Part shown: in pieces, positions 35,974 to 46,820 of the stretch
How positions within the stretch are numbered: the stretch's first letter is position 1
How the letters are laid out: each line of letters opens with the position of its first letter
NCBI GenBank assembly: GCA_003117195.1
Contig: BDSI01000019.1
Location: 1-64,000 of the forward strand
Reading direction: 5' to 3'
Source: Eudorina sp. 2006-703-Eu-15
Lineage: Eukaryota > Chlorophyta > Chlorophyceae > Chlamydomonadales > Volvocaceae
Length of the DNA: 64,000 nucleotides
Made by a program: the position numbers and the translations under genes
Notes under the pieces: generated by a model
What the model was told of the DNA's origin: nothing
The model's database searches: none
The model's input: the letters and a program-made list of their open reading frames with translations, nothing else

Positions 35974-38900
35974 ATGACCAAGAGCCATATCATTGTGCTC
36001 GCATCCATATGGAGCATCATCATTAACAGCGTCTGCTGCAGGTAGGGTGTAACATCTCGAGTTTATGAGCCGAACGGCCGCGTCGCGTGAGAGCAGTAAT
36101 AGAGCAACGGCTCGGTCGTGATATATGCTCTGCTGTAGACACTTCTTTGCGCTGCCTGTTAATCGATTCACAGATGCATTTAACGCTCCTTAACTGACGC
36201 ATTTGCGTGAATGTGCGCTCGGAATTTGCAAATTCGCAGTCCGGACCTGAACAGTGCTTATCGGCAAACTCAAAATGTCCACAGTCGACTTTATAAGTTT
36301 ATTATTATATAATATGTAGCGTGGATTACGATTCAATGTGTTGCACGCTGGGTTTTTGTTCTTTGCGTGACGTGTTATTGCTGGCGGGCTTGTCTTACTT
36401 TTCTTAAACCTCTGTTACATTGATATTTTCAAGCATGATACATTATTCTGACATAAACGGCATATCCAGAGGGACGCCAGAAAAGTATTATTTTTCATGT
36501 GTCATGACCCAACTGAAACGCGTTCACCCACGCAGGCGTTGCTTTTGCCTGCCCGATTGTTACCATTATTGTTTTCGGCAGTCAGATAATTCACAATTAC
36601 AAACATAATGACCAGGTCCATCCTGGACAATGTGACTTCTCCCCCCCTGCCTTCCCCTCTCCACTCCCACGCACCCCTCCGATCAGGGAGCTGCTGACTC
36701 AGTTGGGGCCCATCAATGCCCCTCCTTGCCGGTTTGTCCCCGAAGGCCCCTCCAGCCCGGTAAGTCACCGCAGCACACGCGTTTATGTTACACCGTCGGG
36801 GTGGATTAGGTGGATGGGAACCCGGGTGCGTTCATGGAGGATAGCTTTTGTGCTTCCGGGTAGCAAGCGCGCCAGGACTGACAGACGCATTACCTCCCTG
36901 ATTCGTCCTGATTCGTATCGTTTCTGCTGTTTTTGGGCGGGGCCCCAGCGCGAAGCGTGTTGGGGGGCCCCGCCCCCTAGGATTGCCCCTGTCCGTGTGT
37001 CCGTGTGTCCGTGCGTCCGTCCGTGGGTAACGGCAAAACGTTCATTATCCGCTAAACCAATTCGCAATGTTTGTCACATTATTTGTCCTCTATTGCAAGG
37101 TATTCTTGGTTTGGCTGAAAAAAATTCTTTGCACACAAACGGTCAAAGTAAAGATGCGCGGTCTCCATGGACCCGAGTCAACATCCACCCAACGCCTCTC
37201 GCGCTCATATTTGTTGCAACGGGTGCCGCGTGATGAATACTTGAATTAGGAATGGGCGGCGCGTGCTAAATTGAACTTCCATAGTGTTCTGATGTTTGAA
37301 CATCACAGTAAGGGGCCACGCCGGCGCGCCGGTCCTGAGCGCGCTCAGGAATTATCGCCGGCGCGCTCAGGAGAGATAGTGCATATAAAATTATAATGGT
37401 TCATGCGCGGCGCTCCTAAATGCATGAACCATTATAATTTTATATGCACTATCGCTTAAGTGTGGTGGGACACCCGGCTACGTGCTGAGCTGGGAGCCGA
37501 GGCCTGAGCGCGCCGGCGATAATTCCTGAGCGCGCTCAGGACCGGCGCGCCGGTGTGCCCCCTAGCTCGAACATCAAGATGCCACCAACACCAAGATTTG
37601 CCTTTCTGTTGCAAGCTTGCCGACGAACCAAACAACGACAGTTTCACGGCCAGAATGCTTCAAGCTTGATTTGTGATCATCTGCTTGACAGACGGATGTG
37701 GTAGTGCAGAGGCGACTAGCGTTACGATAATGATAATGCAGATGCCATGACCGTCGTTGCCGGCGGCGTGTACTGCAGGTTGGTTTCGGGGCTACCTACC
37801 TGTTTGAGCTTGCTGAATCTATGTACACCGATCCACCTTCAACATCAACGACACCCTCAATGGCACCCTTTCACTCTCTCACACTCTTGCGCGGTAACAG
37901 AGATTTCGTTGTAAAGCAAGCGGCCTGCACGGATTGTAGAGGGCCCCGCCCTTTTCCGGCTTCGAGGAAGCCGACCCCCTACTTGTCCACTCACCAATCT
38001 ATCGTCGCACCATGATCTTGCCAATTCATGCAGCCGAGATGTGAAAAGAACCCAGCGTATACGTCGGTAATTGCTGCCGCACTGAACAGCAAAGGCGGAA
38101 GTCGTTACGCAAGGTAAATAATAATGCATTTGTTCCGCATGCATCTGCACAGCGGCTTGCTTTCATGAGCACGCAGCCATTGGTTTCGGATTTAGGCGCC
38201 GACATATACGATCGTCAGGGTGAAAATGCTTCTCTGGTTTGGAGCCATACGTTTCCGGTTTCACAGCAACAAACCCTTCGTTGCTTGCACGCACGCAGGA
38301 GCGACTCGCTGGAGTATGTGTACCAGGCTGCCTGCGCCCAGTACGACGCCTCGACAGTCGAGGGAAGGACGGCTTGCAACTCCGACACCGCCAACAGGTG
38401 CTATGTGGAGGTGAGGACGGAGGCGCAGCGAAACTCCCTCAATACCCTAGATACCCTTTTCAGGTACTTGAACATGATCTGTAATACCCAAACAGCTACC
38501 TGATGGTGGGCAGTGATTGGAGCGAGAAAAGGAGCTTGTCGCACACAGGTCTAAAACTGCATTTGCGTGTTACTATCCCCGATGTAATTTGCCGTTTGTC
38601 AATTAGACGGGACACGGCTTAGTTTTTCATTCAATAATCCGCCCTGGGTGGCTGTGTTGGCATGTACGACGACACGCAGCCACGCACCTCGACCTGTGAG
38701 ACAGCCTGGGAGATCAGGTTCCGCGCGGTCGCGACATGCCCGGGTGAGTGATGGAAACCGCAGAAGATAAGGGCATATGCACGTAATAGGCATAGCATAG
38801 AGGACAATGTACGTAATAGGCTAAATAGGCATAGCGTAGAGGACAGTGTAGACAGTGTATGTGGTTCGTTGACATTCCCGACCACTACCACGTCCACCAG

Positions 38901-41900
38901 CCACGCACGTACTTATCGGCGTGTTTATACTTAGTGCAACGTTGCTCTGCCTCACTCTGGGGTCGTATGTCCATTTTACCTCCCTCGCACTCATCAGGAA
39001 CCCCCGCCGCCACCTACCTGGGCTGTCAATCAAAGTCGAAGGCTGAGTGCACCGCGCCAGAATGCACGTGGTGAGCAACTTGGCTATAACAGCAATAAAA
39101 ATAGTAGTGGTGCTTAGTAATAATTATAATAATAACAATATGAATAATAGCAATATTAATACTTATTATGCTAGTATTTGTACTAATAAAAATTTATCAT
39201 GGATTTGTTTATCATATCCTTGTCCAGGAGCCGGGAGATCTACCTTGGTGGCCTTGAGGATGAGGGCTACAGCCGGCAGGAGGTTGACGCTGCAGAGGGC
39301 GGGTAAGTTTAATTCCGGATACTACGTCGGCAATATCAAGGCGAATTTCCTGCACGATCGATGGGCACGCACGACAGACTGATGCAACATTATGATCGTC
39401 ATCGAACTATGAGCATGAACGCCCACTTAGAGTCTATCGATATCATCGGATAAACAGAATCTTTTGGCGTATTATAGCGAGCATATCGTCGGATAGCCAA
39501 CGCTGTTGTTTTCTCATTGAACGAATGTCCGGGCTGTCCGGCCTCATTATGCCCAGGATGAACTTCGGCGCATGCTACCCCAAGGCAGTGGTGAGTTGCC
39601 GTTCCTCACCTGTCAATCAATGCGATGGTTTACGTTTGTGTTAAAATACGTTTGCGTGCAAGATGACCCCAGTCGTTGAAACGGTTGTACGTTCGTTGGC
39701 GTATATGCCTGATTTGCATGTGTGAAGTCCTTGCGCTCTCTGCTTACGCACACACATAGACCAAGGACCTGCTCAAGCCGGATGGAACGTACAACCGCAA
39801 CTCCATCGGTGTTTCAGGATGGTACGTGCTGGCAACTTGCTTGAAGCGAGCTGTCACGCAGCTGTATGTTCGAATAGATTATACATATCATACATTAGAT
39901 CCATCCAATCGTACAATCTCAGGGTACTTGGTTCGTGTCCGATGTTTATGTACGATGGATCGATGTACAAACAGCTTTGGCACTTGTGTAAATGGCCCCG
40001 CGTACTCTACAGGGAGAAGAAGACGTTCAAGGTTGATCCGAAGGACTCCGCTGCCTGGTAAGCATGCAATGCGTATGGATGGTGGGCATGTGCTGGACGA
40101 ATTAGCTGGATACATAGCCTAGATACCGCACTACTGTATGTTGTTAATTATCTGCGAACAATTAAATACATAACGGGGACCTCGCAAATGCGAAACCAAG
40201 AGTAGCTAGGGGGTCGGCTAGGGGGCCCGTTAAACTCCATTCAAGCCATACGCGACGCCCGTTCCTAATCCGAGTATTCAATGTGCGGCACCTGTTGAAA
40301 CAAATATCCGCGCGAGAGGCGTTGGTTTGATGTCGACCTCTGTCCATGGAGACCGCGAAGCTTTACTTTGACCGGTTTTGCTCATACAATTTTCGCTATC
40401 TATAATAGATGCATTGCAATAGAGGATAAGTAATTTGACAAACCTTGATAATTATTTGGCCTCAAATTTAACGTTAGCCAAGACACATACACGGCACAGG
40501 GGCAATCCTAGGGGGCGTGGGCCCCCGAACACGCTTCACGCTGGGGCCCTGCCCCAAATACTCTATGCACACCGCAAATAATTAGCGTCATTACGTTATA
40601 CGGTGCATGTCGATCCGTCATGGCGTTGCAGACCGATTAGGCGGGTACGTCATTAAATGCGATTGTGGGCTTCATCGGAATTAATTTGGCCACAGGACCG
40701 CCGCCTACGGCACCTGCACCTACGCGAAGTTGAATGGCGACGTTCTGGCGTATCAGAACAAGTGCGACGAGGCAAACACCGTCTTGCATCCATGGGGTAG
40801 GTGACGTATATGTGGGGGGAAGCGTTGTTCTAGTGTAGTATGCATGTCTAGCATGTCCGTCGAAACACGACAGTCATGAGGAATGTAGGCAATGCCGCGT
40901 CGTGCATGCACAATACACGAAATAATTTTCTGCGTGCCAAGATTGGTTATTGGTTATTAGCGATCTTAGCGAGCCGGTATGGCGGAATCGATGTATAATC
41001 GGATGAGTAATCGAGCATCGCGCTGCGTGGTGTCTCTGAATGATTTTGATATTACAAGTATGTAGACACGTACAACCGCGCCGTGTAGCGCCTAATTATT
41101 GACATTTGTGCAAAACGACGCAGCAGGCGCCAAGGGTCTTAACACCACGAGCAATCTGGCGATCAGGGCTTGCGTCTCAGCTGGATGGTGGGTACCGTCG
41201 TGGGGGTTCGTTCAAGGGGTTTCAAGGGAGTTAGATACTGGCTGCTGTGCTGCAAATGCCGACGTGTGCTCCTTCCATACAATCGATGCATATGGCCGTC
41301 CAACTGCCCCCTATGTGAAATTAGGACATGAACGTAAGGCTGCCAACTTTCAGTTACCGTGCTCGTCCCCGAATCCCTACGCTTACATCGCAGCAACATC
41401 GTCACAATTGACGCCAGCAAGGTATGGAACGATATCGGCTTTTCTTGCTACAAGAGGATTCACCATTCACATACAGGCGTGCACGCTGTTAGCGTGATTT
41501 TCTACAGCAGTCGAGGAGGCATTGCCTGTGCGTGTGTAATGTTTGCCCCGGGAGTCAAACATGCATGGCCGGTGTTTATGTATAAATGTTTTGCGTGCTT
41601 GCACACACATGTATGTGCGTGAATGCTGCATGTATGTACCGTATGCGATGCGCGCGGCGGTGGAGAACGGATATGCCTGGCTCATATTTCTTGCTTCATT
41701 GTGTGCCGCAGTCGTACCTCTAGTACCTCCCAGCATGGCCGCGACAAATTGTGATGCATGGTTAAGAGCACACCAATACCAGCCAGGATACTTTCCAACC
41801 GACGTTCGTGTGTTTTGTTCGCAGGCGACGCCACCAGGGCCGCAAGAATATTTCTTCAAGGTAGGATCCACAACCTAAATACTTGTCACTCGATCATTCT

Positions 41901-43220
41901 TATACGTACCTACGGCGCATTATTACATACCCTGATTATGGCATTCAAATTTACTCCCATCCGCACCTAATTATAACAAGTAGGGGATCGGCTTCCTTGA
42001 AGCCGGAAAAAGGGCGGGGCCGTACAATCCGTAACGGAAACTCTGTTACCGCGCAAGAGTGTGAGAGAGTGAAAGGGTGCCTTTGAGGGTGTCGTTGATG
42101 TTGAAGGTGGATCGGCGTGCATAGATTGAGCAAGCTCAAGCAGGTAGGGTAGCCCCGAAACCAACCTGCAGTACGCGCCGCCAACGGCGGTCACCGCATC
42201 TGCATTATCATCGTAACGCTAAACGCCTCTGCATTACCACATCCGTCTGTCAAGCAGATATCAAAAAGCAAGCTTGAAGATCTCGTTTTGCCGTGAAACT
42301 GTAGTTGTTTGGTCCGCATGCAGCCCTTCAGTTGCACGCCCGAAGCAGACGTGAACCTCTAAAGTTTGCCATAAATATTTTCATAGCAAATATAAGGCAA
42401 AAACAGGGTGCGAAAAAGCCGCGGTGAGACCCGGACATCGGCCATCGGAACTGGAGAACTTGTTGGTACTCGGTATGCTATCCCTTTGCATTTTGAAACT
42501 TTGATTTAATACATATTGTTGAATTGTATTCATCTGCCAAGACAGAAATGCAAATCTCGATGTTGGTGGCATCTTGATGTTCAAACATTAGAACACTATG
42601 GAAGTTCAATTTAGCACGCGCCGCCCATTCATAAGTCCATTATTCATCACGCGGCACCTGTTGAAATAAATATGAGCGTGAGAGGCGTTGGTTTGACGTT
42701 GACCCGGGTCCATGGAGACCGCGGAGCTTTACTTTGACCGTTTTTGCGCATACAATTTTTGTCAGCCAAACCAAAGATACCTTGCAATAGAGGACAATTA
42801 ATATGACAAAACTTGCGAATTATGTTAGCAGATAATGAGCGTTTTGCCGTTACCCATGCCCCCCGAACGCGCTTCGCGCTGGGGCCCCGCCCAAAAATGC
42901 TAAAATTGTGCTCCACGCAACTTATCCTCCTTGCTTGTGATTACTGTGATGGCTTTAAGAGACATCTCAATTGGCGGAGCGTACGTCTTGGATGGACCTG
43001 AACAAAACGATCTGTGCGCACTTTGATATCGAAATGCGCACTCGCGCCCCACACCTACCCCTGCCCGCCGCAGTGCGTCCTAAGCGAGCGAGTGGAGTCG
43101 TACTTGCTGTACAACCCTGCCAAGGACTACCCACTGATGCTACAAAGCGCGCTTTGCGCCCGAGCTACTCTGCAGTACGACCAGAACGAATGCGAAGCGG
43201 CGGTGGTCAGGTCCTTTTGA
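35974..43220 (+). CDS. Secreted cysteine-rich protein C (type 1 subfamily), 15 exons
   Basis: Close paralogue of B. Exons: 35974-36041, 36687-36759, 38034-38113, 38299-38410, 38680-38743, 38998-39070, 39228-39302, 39557-39590, 39760-39821, 40013-40057, 40696-40796, 41127-41187, 41394-41421, 41825-41860, 43074-43220. Every exon has the length of its B counterpart, sum 1059 nt, 352 residues, TGA stop. Signal peptide in exon 1 (HIIVLASIWSIIINSVCC). Substitutions relative to B are mostly conservative (e.g. ECTAPEC for ECKTPDC, NRNSIGVSG for NSNSIGVAG), the frame is open and all 18 cysteines are kept, which argues for a working protein. The gene is longer than B because introns 2, 10 and 14 each hold a copy of one interspersed repeat. 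Secreted; function unknown. Confidence 0.82.
36931..37985 (+). repeat. Interspersed repeat, copy 1 (in intron 2 of gene C)
   Basis: About 0.8 kb plus a nested insertion. Starts with GGGCGGGGCCCCAGCGCGAAG and ends CCGACCCCCTACTTG. The same sequence recurs inverted at 41977-42897 and, in part, at 40255-40557. Near-terminal GGGCGGGGCCC words are in inverted orientation at the two ends. No coding capacity seen; class unknown (DNA-transposon derivative is a guess). Confidence 0.65.
37306..37568. mobile_element. Nested MITE-like palindrome with 8-bp target duplication
   Basis: A 263-bp near-palindrome: outer arms GGCGCGCCGG and CTGAGCGCGCTCAGG, inner arms GTGCATATAAAATTATAATGG with their complement around 37400-37450. 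It is flanked by GAACATCA at 37298-37305 and 37569-37576. The inverted repeat copy at 41977-42897 has the uninterrupted site with a single GAACATCA, so the empty site is directly visible. The 8-bp duplication fits hAT-type mobilisation. The outermost bases of the two ends match poorly. Confidence 0.75.
40255..40557 (-). repeat. Interspersed repeat, copy 3, partial (intron 10 of gene C)
   Basis: Same orientation as copy 2. Shares GCGGCACCTGTTGAAA, GAGAGGCGTTGGTTTGA, CCATGGAGACCGCG, TTGCAATAGAGGA and the CCCCGAACACGCTTC end. More diverged than copies 1 and 2, and one side is missing. Confidence 0.6.
41977..42897 (-). repeat. Interspersed repeat, copy 2 (intron 14 of gene C)
   Basis: Inverted relative to copy 1, from CAAGTAGGGG to CGCTGGGGCCCCGCCC. 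Lacks the palindromic insertion that copy 1 carries. Copies 1 and 2 lie in inverted orientation 4 kb apart within one gene. Confidence 0.65.
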
Positions 43221-45156
43221 TAACCACGCAAACAGCCCTGAAGGGCGTACGCGGCACTACCACTGCCACTGTGAATCATTGCAGTTCAGAAAAGGAGCCG
43301 GCCCACGACAGTTGTTACGGTTGTACGACGCAGCCACTCATTGTCGTTGATGTGATGGTTGATCGTGGACTTATTGATGGCTTATTTATGCCGCTAATAA
43401 TAACTGAGAATGGCTTTCCGTTTCCGGGCATGCAGCCATGGATTAAAGCCTGCACGCAGGTGCGGTGCAGCTGCCGAGTTGTGCAATTAGCTGCGGCGCC
43501 GCCGCCACTTGCTTGCTGTGTAATGCGGCCCTCTTTGCCACATACGTAGGCTAATGCAGCCATGTGATCCATTCACTTTATTCGCTGAACATCCATGCAT
43601 ATCGTTTGCATAACCTGTTGTCAGTTACTACGTGTGTTGCGGGAGTAGTTGCTGGTATCAGAAATACATACATGCATCCGCCAGATAAACGCACATCAAT
43701 CTTTGCTTGAGCAGCGAGGGTGCGCGCCTTACACGGAGATAACAAGCTTATGATTACTCACTTCCGGTTTCATAAAATGGTTGTTCGTTGGCTATGGATG
43801 GATGCCGTATGGCCCATGCATTACATGCATCCTATCTAGATTGTTGAATGCCAGCGCGGTTCACCACATCCACCAAGTCTCCCAAATGGAGGAACGGCAT
43901 TTCATAACTCGATGTTCGAGTTGTCGATTTCGAACTACTGATGTGCGTGAAGTATGATGTAGTACATACCGTCAATCACAGCCATCATAACCCTCATCAG
44001 CTACATCAGCGCACAGCCAGCGATGCTGCGAGTGGTCGCGTGGCATATTTAAAAATGTGTGTTGTGCGTACCGTACGTATCAATTGTACGTATCCACACC
44101 AGTAAACATGAAAATAGTAACAAAACGCTGCTGGGGAATCCCTAGCATATAGGTTAGTTCAAGCAGTGATGAGAGTCGTTGAATCTGGCACCAGAGCCTC
44201 GATGCGACACAATCCGGATAGATACCATAACTTGGTGAATGCATTTGCCCACTTCATTCAACTAACGCAACGGACTGAACGCCGCACATGTCATGCGCCT
44301 ACGAGCTATCTACCTGGGCCCGTTGAAACACCCGGTCGGGATACGGGTCCACCTTGTCACGGTTGCAAAACAATTGCCAAATGGAGGGGTGTAGATAGAG
44401 ATTTACGTATGTACGGTACAGTGTCGGCTACTTACCACGAAGGTTGTCCGCAGCTTCGGCATACCCAGCGCTCGCTTGCTTAGCAATGATTTCCTAATGG
44501 AGGATAATGGCAATGCCTTATTATTTGATGAGTATGATGAAACGGTCGCATCATTTGCGCTTCGCAGCCAGCGCTAAGGTCAGGTCACATACAGTAGATA
44601 GACACGAGCCACGGACACAGGCGCGCGCCCGCCGTCATTAACAGCCACATATGCGTGCACGGTAGGTAGGTAGGACATCGATCGATCTTTCATTGAGCAG
44701 CTCATTCGGAACGAAGCACCGACGCACATAACACCGTACGTAGCCCGGGGTCTTCATCATTCTTCAGCAGCTCCTCCGCGCAGTACTAGCAGTACCGATA
44801 GCTTAGATAGCTAGTACAGAAGTACGAGAACATCCGCATAGCTACTACTACCCCTCGCTCACAGTCGCCAAGCCTTAACAACTAGCATGCAGTCGCCGGC
44901 GAACGTAACGCCCGCTGCTGAACGTATGTACCGGCGCCCAGCAGTGAGCGAGTCAAGGTCGGATTATGAAAAACCAGATGCGCAGGTGCCGGGCATGTGT
45001 GCAGGCCCTGGGGTTGATTTCTACGTTTCCCCCGTCCGTGATACGGCTGCCGTTCGTCAAGTTCATTCACCTGCCAGACATATATTTAACATACACATGC
45101 ATCCCCGTCAAATAGGATGATTTCTTGCTAATAAACAAGAAATCGGTCAAAAAGGG
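43221..45156. other. Intergenic between gene C and gene G, no supported gene
   Basis: About 1.9 kb without a convincing frame or splice pattern. Contains one copy of the dispersed 55-60 bp repeat (44317-44370, minus). The 3' ends of C and G converge here. Confidence 0.55.
44317..44370 (-). repeat. Dispersed 55-60 bp repeat, copy 4
   Basis: CCTGGGCCCGTTGAAACACC, CGGTCGGG, GGGTCCACCTTG and CACGGTTGC words in the same order as the complement of the copies at 12647 and 28680. Confidence 0.45.
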
Positions 45157-46469
45157 CTAAAGGGGAACGACACGTGCAGCCAACGCTCCAGCCTTCTTCC
45201 ACCGCCACACCAGTGCAGCCGCCATCCCCACTGCCGCCAGCCCCATGGTGGCGCCCACAGCACCCAGCGCCACTGAAATCGTTCTCGATGGCGATGAAGA
45301 GGAAGGCGGCGGGTTATCATTGGTGTCCGGTGCGGTGGCGTCGTCCGACCGCACGGGTTCTAGCGCGCCTAGCGCGCCAGGTGCGCCCGCGTAGCGAGCT
45401 CCTTCCGACCGGGTAGACAAGTCAATTGCTGTCTGTGACGCTGCCGCTGCCGAAGCTGAGTCTTCAGATATGGTCGCCGCATCGGCAGACACCAAAATCT
45501 TAAGGGATCCGGAGCCGCCAGAAGGGGTTACACCGGCAGTAGTGGTCGTCAGCGTACCGGCGTTGATTACCGCGCTTGGGGGGAAAGGCGGCTGGGGACT
45601 GGGCGACTTTGGCGGTGACGGTGGGGGCGCGGGAGGCTTGGGTGGAGGAGAAGGAGGCTTTGGTGGCGGCAGGGGAGAGGGTGGCGGCGGACTGGGCGGA
45701 CGAGGAGAAGGCGGCGCAGGAGGGGGGCAAGGTGGTTTGGGCGGACTAGGGGGGCTAGGAGGAGGCGTGGGTGGTTGAGAGGGGGTCGGCGGTGATGGGG
45801 GTGGGCTGGGAAGTACTCGGGGCGATGGCAGTGGACGACGTGGAGGACTGGGAGGTCGTGGGATTGGAGATGGCGGAGAAGGTGGTCCCGGTGGAGTCGG
45901 GGGAGGCGATGGCGAGCGGGATGGGGAGGGTGGAGGTGGTGGAGCCGTTGATGAAGGTAGAGGCATAGGCAACGGGGGCGAGCGGGCCTGAGGCGGTAAG
46001 AGAGGCCCAGGGGGCGGCGAAGGCCGAGCTGGGGGAGGTCTGGGTAAGCTTGAAAGCAACGGTGATGCCGGCCCAGGAGGCCTTGGTGAGGGGAGTTGCA
46101 AAGAAGGGTTGGGGCTGGGCGGCGATAGCGATGACGGAAGGCTGGGCGGAGTGGATAAGGGAGGCGGAAAAGGCGGGGCAGGTGATGGCAGCGATGTTGG
46201 AGGCGGGAGCGGTGAAGGCCGGGGAGGTAGCGACGCCGACGACGGGCTTGGCGACGGGAGAGGTGAAGAAATGGGCGGCGTGGGCGGTTTTGATGGGGTT
46301 GGAAATGGAGATGGAGAAGGACTGGGCGGCACAGGTGGGGAAGTTTTCGGGCTTGGGGGTGGCTGAGGAGGTGGGATTGGTAATGGCGGATCAAGGGAAG
46401 GAGGTGGGTTTGGGGACGGCGGATTAGGGGAAGGGGGCGGGCTTGGGGTCGGCGGATTGGGGGAAGGAG

Positions 46470-46485
46470 CAGGGTGGCTATCTTA
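46470..46485 (+). repeat. Left terminal inverted repeat of the hAT element
   Basis: 16 bp, exact complement of 54878-54893, preceded by the target duplication GGAAGGAG. Confidence 0.93.
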
Positions 46486-46627
46486 TTTTTGGGAGTATCT
46501 ACGGCCAGAGATACACCTGGCTCCGAAACGCTGAAAGTATCTGTCAATGGGGAGATACTGCCGGCTGGAAACGGCCCGACATATCTACAGAGATTCGCAG
46601 TTGCCTGATTAGAAGTTTTTATCTGTC

Positions 46628-46676
46628 CGAGAGATATATATATCTCTCCGAGAGATATATATATCTCTCGGGCTGC
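46628..46676. repeat. Subterminal palindrome pair of the hAT element
   Basis: Two consecutive GAGAGATATATATATCTCTC-type palindromes. Such clustered short subterminal motifs are often where hAT transposases bind, but that role is inference here. Confidence 0.5.
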
Positions 46677-46820
46677 GGATACCGTTACACTCATATTGTT
46701 CGTTGACCGTTCTGTTAGCCGTTGTTATGAGTAGAAAGTCCAATGCATGATACCTGCCTCGCGTCGCAAGCATGCTTAACGTCCCCTAAGTCTCCTTTCC
46801 CGCCACCACAACGGAAGAAC

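Noticed and set aside
45567..46694. Alternative minus frame of 375 residues through the left part of gene G, starting inside the hAT element
   Set aside because: It crosses the transposon border and reads His/Arg-rich nonsense. The other frame gives the Ser-Pro repeat and the membrane anchor.
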